This document shows, piece after piece, positions 6,150-7,327 of a DNA stretch of 7,327 nt; the stretch's first letter is position 1; every line of letters begins with the position of its first letter. The position numbers were made by a program, and so were the translations under genes. The notes beneath the pieces were generated by a model that made no database searches, was not told the origin of the DNA, and saw only the letters and a program-made list of their open reading frames with translations. Origin of the DNA: Bog-756 sp043784065 (GTDB lineage Bacteria; Actinomycetota; Acidimicrobiia; Acidimicrobiales; RAAP-2); NCBI GenBank assembly GCA_043784065.1, contig JAYVYR010000197.1, forward strand, positions 1-7,327, written 5' to 3'.

Positions 6150-6203
6150 GAATCTGCAGCGCTGGGTCGACAGTCGATCGGCGACGGACGAAAGGTACCC
6201 GAT

Positions 6204-6716
6204 ATGAGGATCGCTGACGACATCACCCAGCTCATCGGGGGTACACCTCTCGTAGGCCTCCGGCACGTGACCGACGGAGCTGGGGCCCGGATCGCAGCCA
6301 AGCTCGAGTACTTCAACCCGGGCGGCAGCGTGAAGGACCGGATCGCCCTGTCGATGATCGACGCCGGCGAAGCGGCCGGCCTGCTCCGTCCAGGCACAAC
6401 GGTCGTAGAGCCCACCAGTGGAAACACGGGCATCGCCCTAGCCATGGTGTGTGCTGCCCGTGGGTACAAGGCTATCTTCACCATGCCCGAGACCATGAGC
6501 GTGGAGCGCCGCATGCTGCTGCGTGGCTACGGCGCCGAACTCGTGCTGACACCCGGCCTCGACGGCATGGGTGGGGCCATCGCCAAGGCCACCGAGATCG
6601 CCGGGGGCGAGGGCGATTTCTTCATGCCCCAGCAGTTCGAGAACGCAGCCAACCCGGCTGTCCATGAGGCCACCACCGCCGAGGAGATCTGGGTCGACAC
6701 CGACGGCCAGATCTAA
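6204..6716 (+). CDS. cysK: Cysteine synthase A (O-acetylserine sulfhydrylase), truncated at the 3' side
   Basis: The 170 residues form the N-terminal half and part of the next domain of CysK, the PLP enzyme that makes L-cysteine from O-acetylserine and sulfide in the cytoplasm. Visible are LIGGTPLVGLR (10-20), the PLP lysine K44 in NPGGSVKDR, the substrate loop TSGNTG (71-76) and the segment NAANPAVHEATTAEEIW. Normal CysK is about 300-310 residues and would continue after DTDGQI with the glycine-rich PLP-phosphate loop (GVGTGGT type). Instead a TAA (6714-6716) follows at once and the DNA downstream belongs to another gene in the opposite orientation. Half of the active site is missing, so this product should be inactive. 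The start is ATG 6204 with AAAGG eight bases upstream; the frame is open back to 5823 but that part is unlike CysK. A CysM-like enzyme is a less likely alternative. Confidence 0.9.
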   Translation: MRIADDITQLIGGTPLVGLRHVTDGAGARIAAKLEYFNPGGSVKDRIALSMIDAGEAAGLLRPGTTVVEPTSGNTGIALAMVCAARGYKAIFTMPETMSVERRMLLRGYGAELVLTPGLDGMGGAIAKATEIAGGEGDFFMPQQFENAANPAVHEATTAEEIWVDTDGQI

Positions 6717-6718
6717 TT
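6711..6718. other. Junction where two truncated genes meet tail to tail
   Basis: To the left the DNA encodes CysK on the + strand up to DTDGQI; to the right it encodes an FG-GAP-repeat protein on the minus strand up to QDASGN. Both family matches end within the same few bases (ATCTAATT), and each frame meets a stop only because it enters the other's DNA. A GATC (6710-6713) lies at the break. This indicates a join of unrelated sequences. Confidence 0.75.
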
Positions 6719-7201
6719 GCCCGAGGCGTCCTGAAACAGCAGATCGCTGACGCCGTCGCCGTTGAAATCGCCTGTTCCCCGGAAGGCGAACCCGCCGCCG
6801 GGATTGCCGATCGGCCCGCCGCCGGTGATCGTCGCGCCGTTGGTCTGCCACGTCGCATAGGCGCCGCCGGCGTCCTGGAACAGAATGTCGGGCTGGAGAT
6901 CGCCATTGAAATCGCCGACGCCGAGCATCGTGTAAGTCCCGCCGGCTGAGCCAAACGTCGGGCCTCCCGCATTGACGCCTCCCTGCACGTTCCACGCCGC
7001 AATCGTCCCGCTCGCGTTCTGGAAGAACACCATGCCGGGAAGTTCTTGGCGCGCGGCGGGGGCTGCGCCCTGCACGCTCCAGGCCGCGCCCGGCGTCCCG
7101 ATGCCGCCGGCGCCGACGATGCTGGTGGCGTTGGCGCCCAATTCCCACGCGGCATATTGGCCGGTGGCGCTGTTGTAATACAGCGCCCGGGTACTGCCCC
7201 G
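6713..7201 (-). CDS. Fragment of an FG-GAP/VCBS-repeat surface or secreted protein
   Basis: About 160 residues read on the minus strand from about 7201 to the junction. They consist of repeats about 48-50 residues apart with the core [D/I]-LFQ-[D/N]-A-x-G-x-x-A-x-W, seen as ALYYNSATGQYAAWELG, GMVFFQNASGTIAAWNVQG, PDILFQDAGGAYATWQTNG and DLLFQDASGN. Between them lie calcium-loop-like GDFNGDLQPD and GDFNGDGVSD. Such repeats fold as beta-propeller blades and occur in secreted proteins; this glycine-rich style is, from memory, frequent in alphaproteobacteria. Both ends are missing: an in-frame TAA lies just upstream (7204-7202) and the TAG at 6715-6713 lies in foreign DNA. A TTG at 7141 could be called as a start but it is within a repeat and has no meaning as a gene start. 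It is not a complete gene. Confidence 0.75.
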   Translation of the reverse strand, partial: RGSTRALYYNSATGQYAAWELGANATSIVGAGGIGTPGAAWSVQGAAPAARQELPGMVFFQNASGTIAAWNVQGGVNAGGPTFGSAGGTYTMLGVGDFNGDLQPDILFQDAGGAYATWQTNGATITGGGPIGNPGGGFAFRGTGDFNGDGVSDLLFQDASGN

Positions 7202-7292
7202 TTAGTCGCAACTCCAGTCGAACCGGGTACCCCACGGCTTGCTCGTGACGCGCAAAGCTACCGCGTAACGGATATCGGCGAGGAATATATTC
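7202..7292 (+). other. Short non-coding stretch before the last gene
   Basis: No frame here continues either the repeat protein or the last gene. The right part becomes AT-rich before the ATG at 7293, as expected for a promoter or leader, but I cannot pick a -35/-10 pair. It may hold a second breakpoint near 7190-7205. Confidence 0.35.
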
Positions 7293-7327
7293 ATGCCCAA
7301 AAAGTTACTGATTTTAGTCGGAAAGTG
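7293..7327 (+). CDS. 5' end of an unidentified gene
   Basis: An ATG at 7293 follows GAGGAA (7280-7285) by seven bases and opens a frame MPKKLLILVGK to the window edge. The lysine pair followed by a hydrophobic strand could be the first strand of a Rossmann- or receiver-type fold, but 11 residues do not allow a family call. The codons are AT-richer (AAA, TTA, ATT, TTA) than in the actinobacterial genes to the left, which suggests a different source genome. Confidence 0.35.
   Translation, partial: MPKKLLILVGK

Larger units (their letters stand above)
6004..6180 (-). pseudogene. Possible coding remnant antisense to the cysK leader
   Basis: A minus-strand frame ending in TAG (6006-6004) reads a protein-like, helix-forming sequence, with segments YRVFWVARAAKGAESVANVR and LNTAHLAAKHQATQMGLLEE, and fairly high G/C at third positions. 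No start codon with a Shine-Dalgarno site is present; only one internal ATG lies near its end, and upstream the frame runs antisense into cysK. I do not recognise the family. It may be the tail of a decayed gene or simply the chance reverse complement of structured DNA. Confidence 0.2.
5742..6203. other. Divergent spacer between the LLM gene and cysK, no convincing intact gene
   Basis: This stretch separates two divergently oriented genes, so both promoters should lie here, but no clear -35/-10 pair could be picked. It contains an interrupted dyad at 5830-5848, an inverted repeat at 6032-6068 and a nested stem at 6093-6149. The cysK frame stays open through most of it (from 5823), but the residues are not family-like. 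A forward frame from 5869 to 6096 and a minus frame ending at 6004 are also open; only the latter looks protein-like and it has no start. Base use is less GC-rich than in the flanking genes at 5860-5990. Confidence 0.5.

Noticed and set aside
5823..6203. N-terminal extension of CysK by 127 codons
   Set aside because: The residues are unlike CysK, while the ATG at 6204 has a Shine-Dalgarno site and begins exactly at the family N-terminus.
6438..7235. Minus-strand open frame of 265 codons spanning the junction
   Set aside because: It is extremely arginine-rich, runs through both cysK antisense and an off-frame of the repeat protein, and so is open by accident.
1..7327. CRISPR array, tRNA, rRNA, insertion sequence or toxin-antitoxin module
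   Set aside because: I saw no regularly spaced short repeats, no tRNA- or rRNA-like segments, no transposase motifs with terminal repeats, and no small paired genes.

Overview
This is a GC-rich window with strong G/C preference at third codon positions. Its gene set (a large YkuD L,D-transpeptidase with Ig-like and peptidoglycan-binding domains, a TesB-like thioesterase, a YcnI/DUF1775 copper protein, an F420/FMN luciferase-like oxidoreductase and CysK) points to a high-GC actinobacterium, possibly of the Acidimicrobiia type. That placement is my inference from gene content and family resemblance, not a computed assignment. The gene-truncated left edge and the disordered right edge suggest a contig from a metagenome or draft assembly.

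Layout. Positions 1-66 are the last 21 codons of an unidentified + strand gene, followed at once by a 12-bp hairpin (65-108). Next come a membrane-anchored L,D-transpeptidase (190-1356, +), a TesB-like acyl-CoA thioesterase broken by a frameshift (1409-2231, +), a secreted and membrane-anchored YcnI-type copper-binding protein (2336-3157, +) and a class I flavoprotein disulfide oxidoreductase (3154-4515, +). The last two overlap by ATGA and should be translationally coupled. A luciferase-like flavin-dependent oxidoreductase (minus strand, start 5741) converges on them. Its 3' end carries a clear one-base frameshift: the family-like C-terminus lies in another frame and ends at 4552. The region 5742-6203 separates it from cysK (6204, +) and contains several inverted repeats but no convincing intact gene.

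The right end is not ordinary. cysK stops after 170 codons, about 55% of normal length, exactly where a minus-strand fragment of an FG-GAP/VCBS-repeat protein begins. That fragment is also truncated at the same point, so both reading frames break at one junction (about 6711-6718). The repeat protein ends at about 7201 and is followed by a short, AT-richer stretch with the first codons of another gene (7293 onward). This looks like either a chimeric join (assembly or cloning) or a recent rearrangement; a sequence-only reading cannot separate them.

How the genes fit together. Only YcnI plus the flavoprotein reductase form a convincing operon; a link between extracytoplasmic copper binding and a cytoplasmic disulfide/metal reductase is plausible but inferred. 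The other genes (cell-wall cross-linking, acyl-CoA hydrolysis, flavin-dependent oxidation, cysteine synthesis) look like general metabolism without an evident common pathway. I did not find a convincing novel defence, mobile or biosynthetic system. The points most worth checking are the broken genes, the junction at about 6714, the YcnI-reductase pair with its non-canonical active site, and the dyad-rich spacers.
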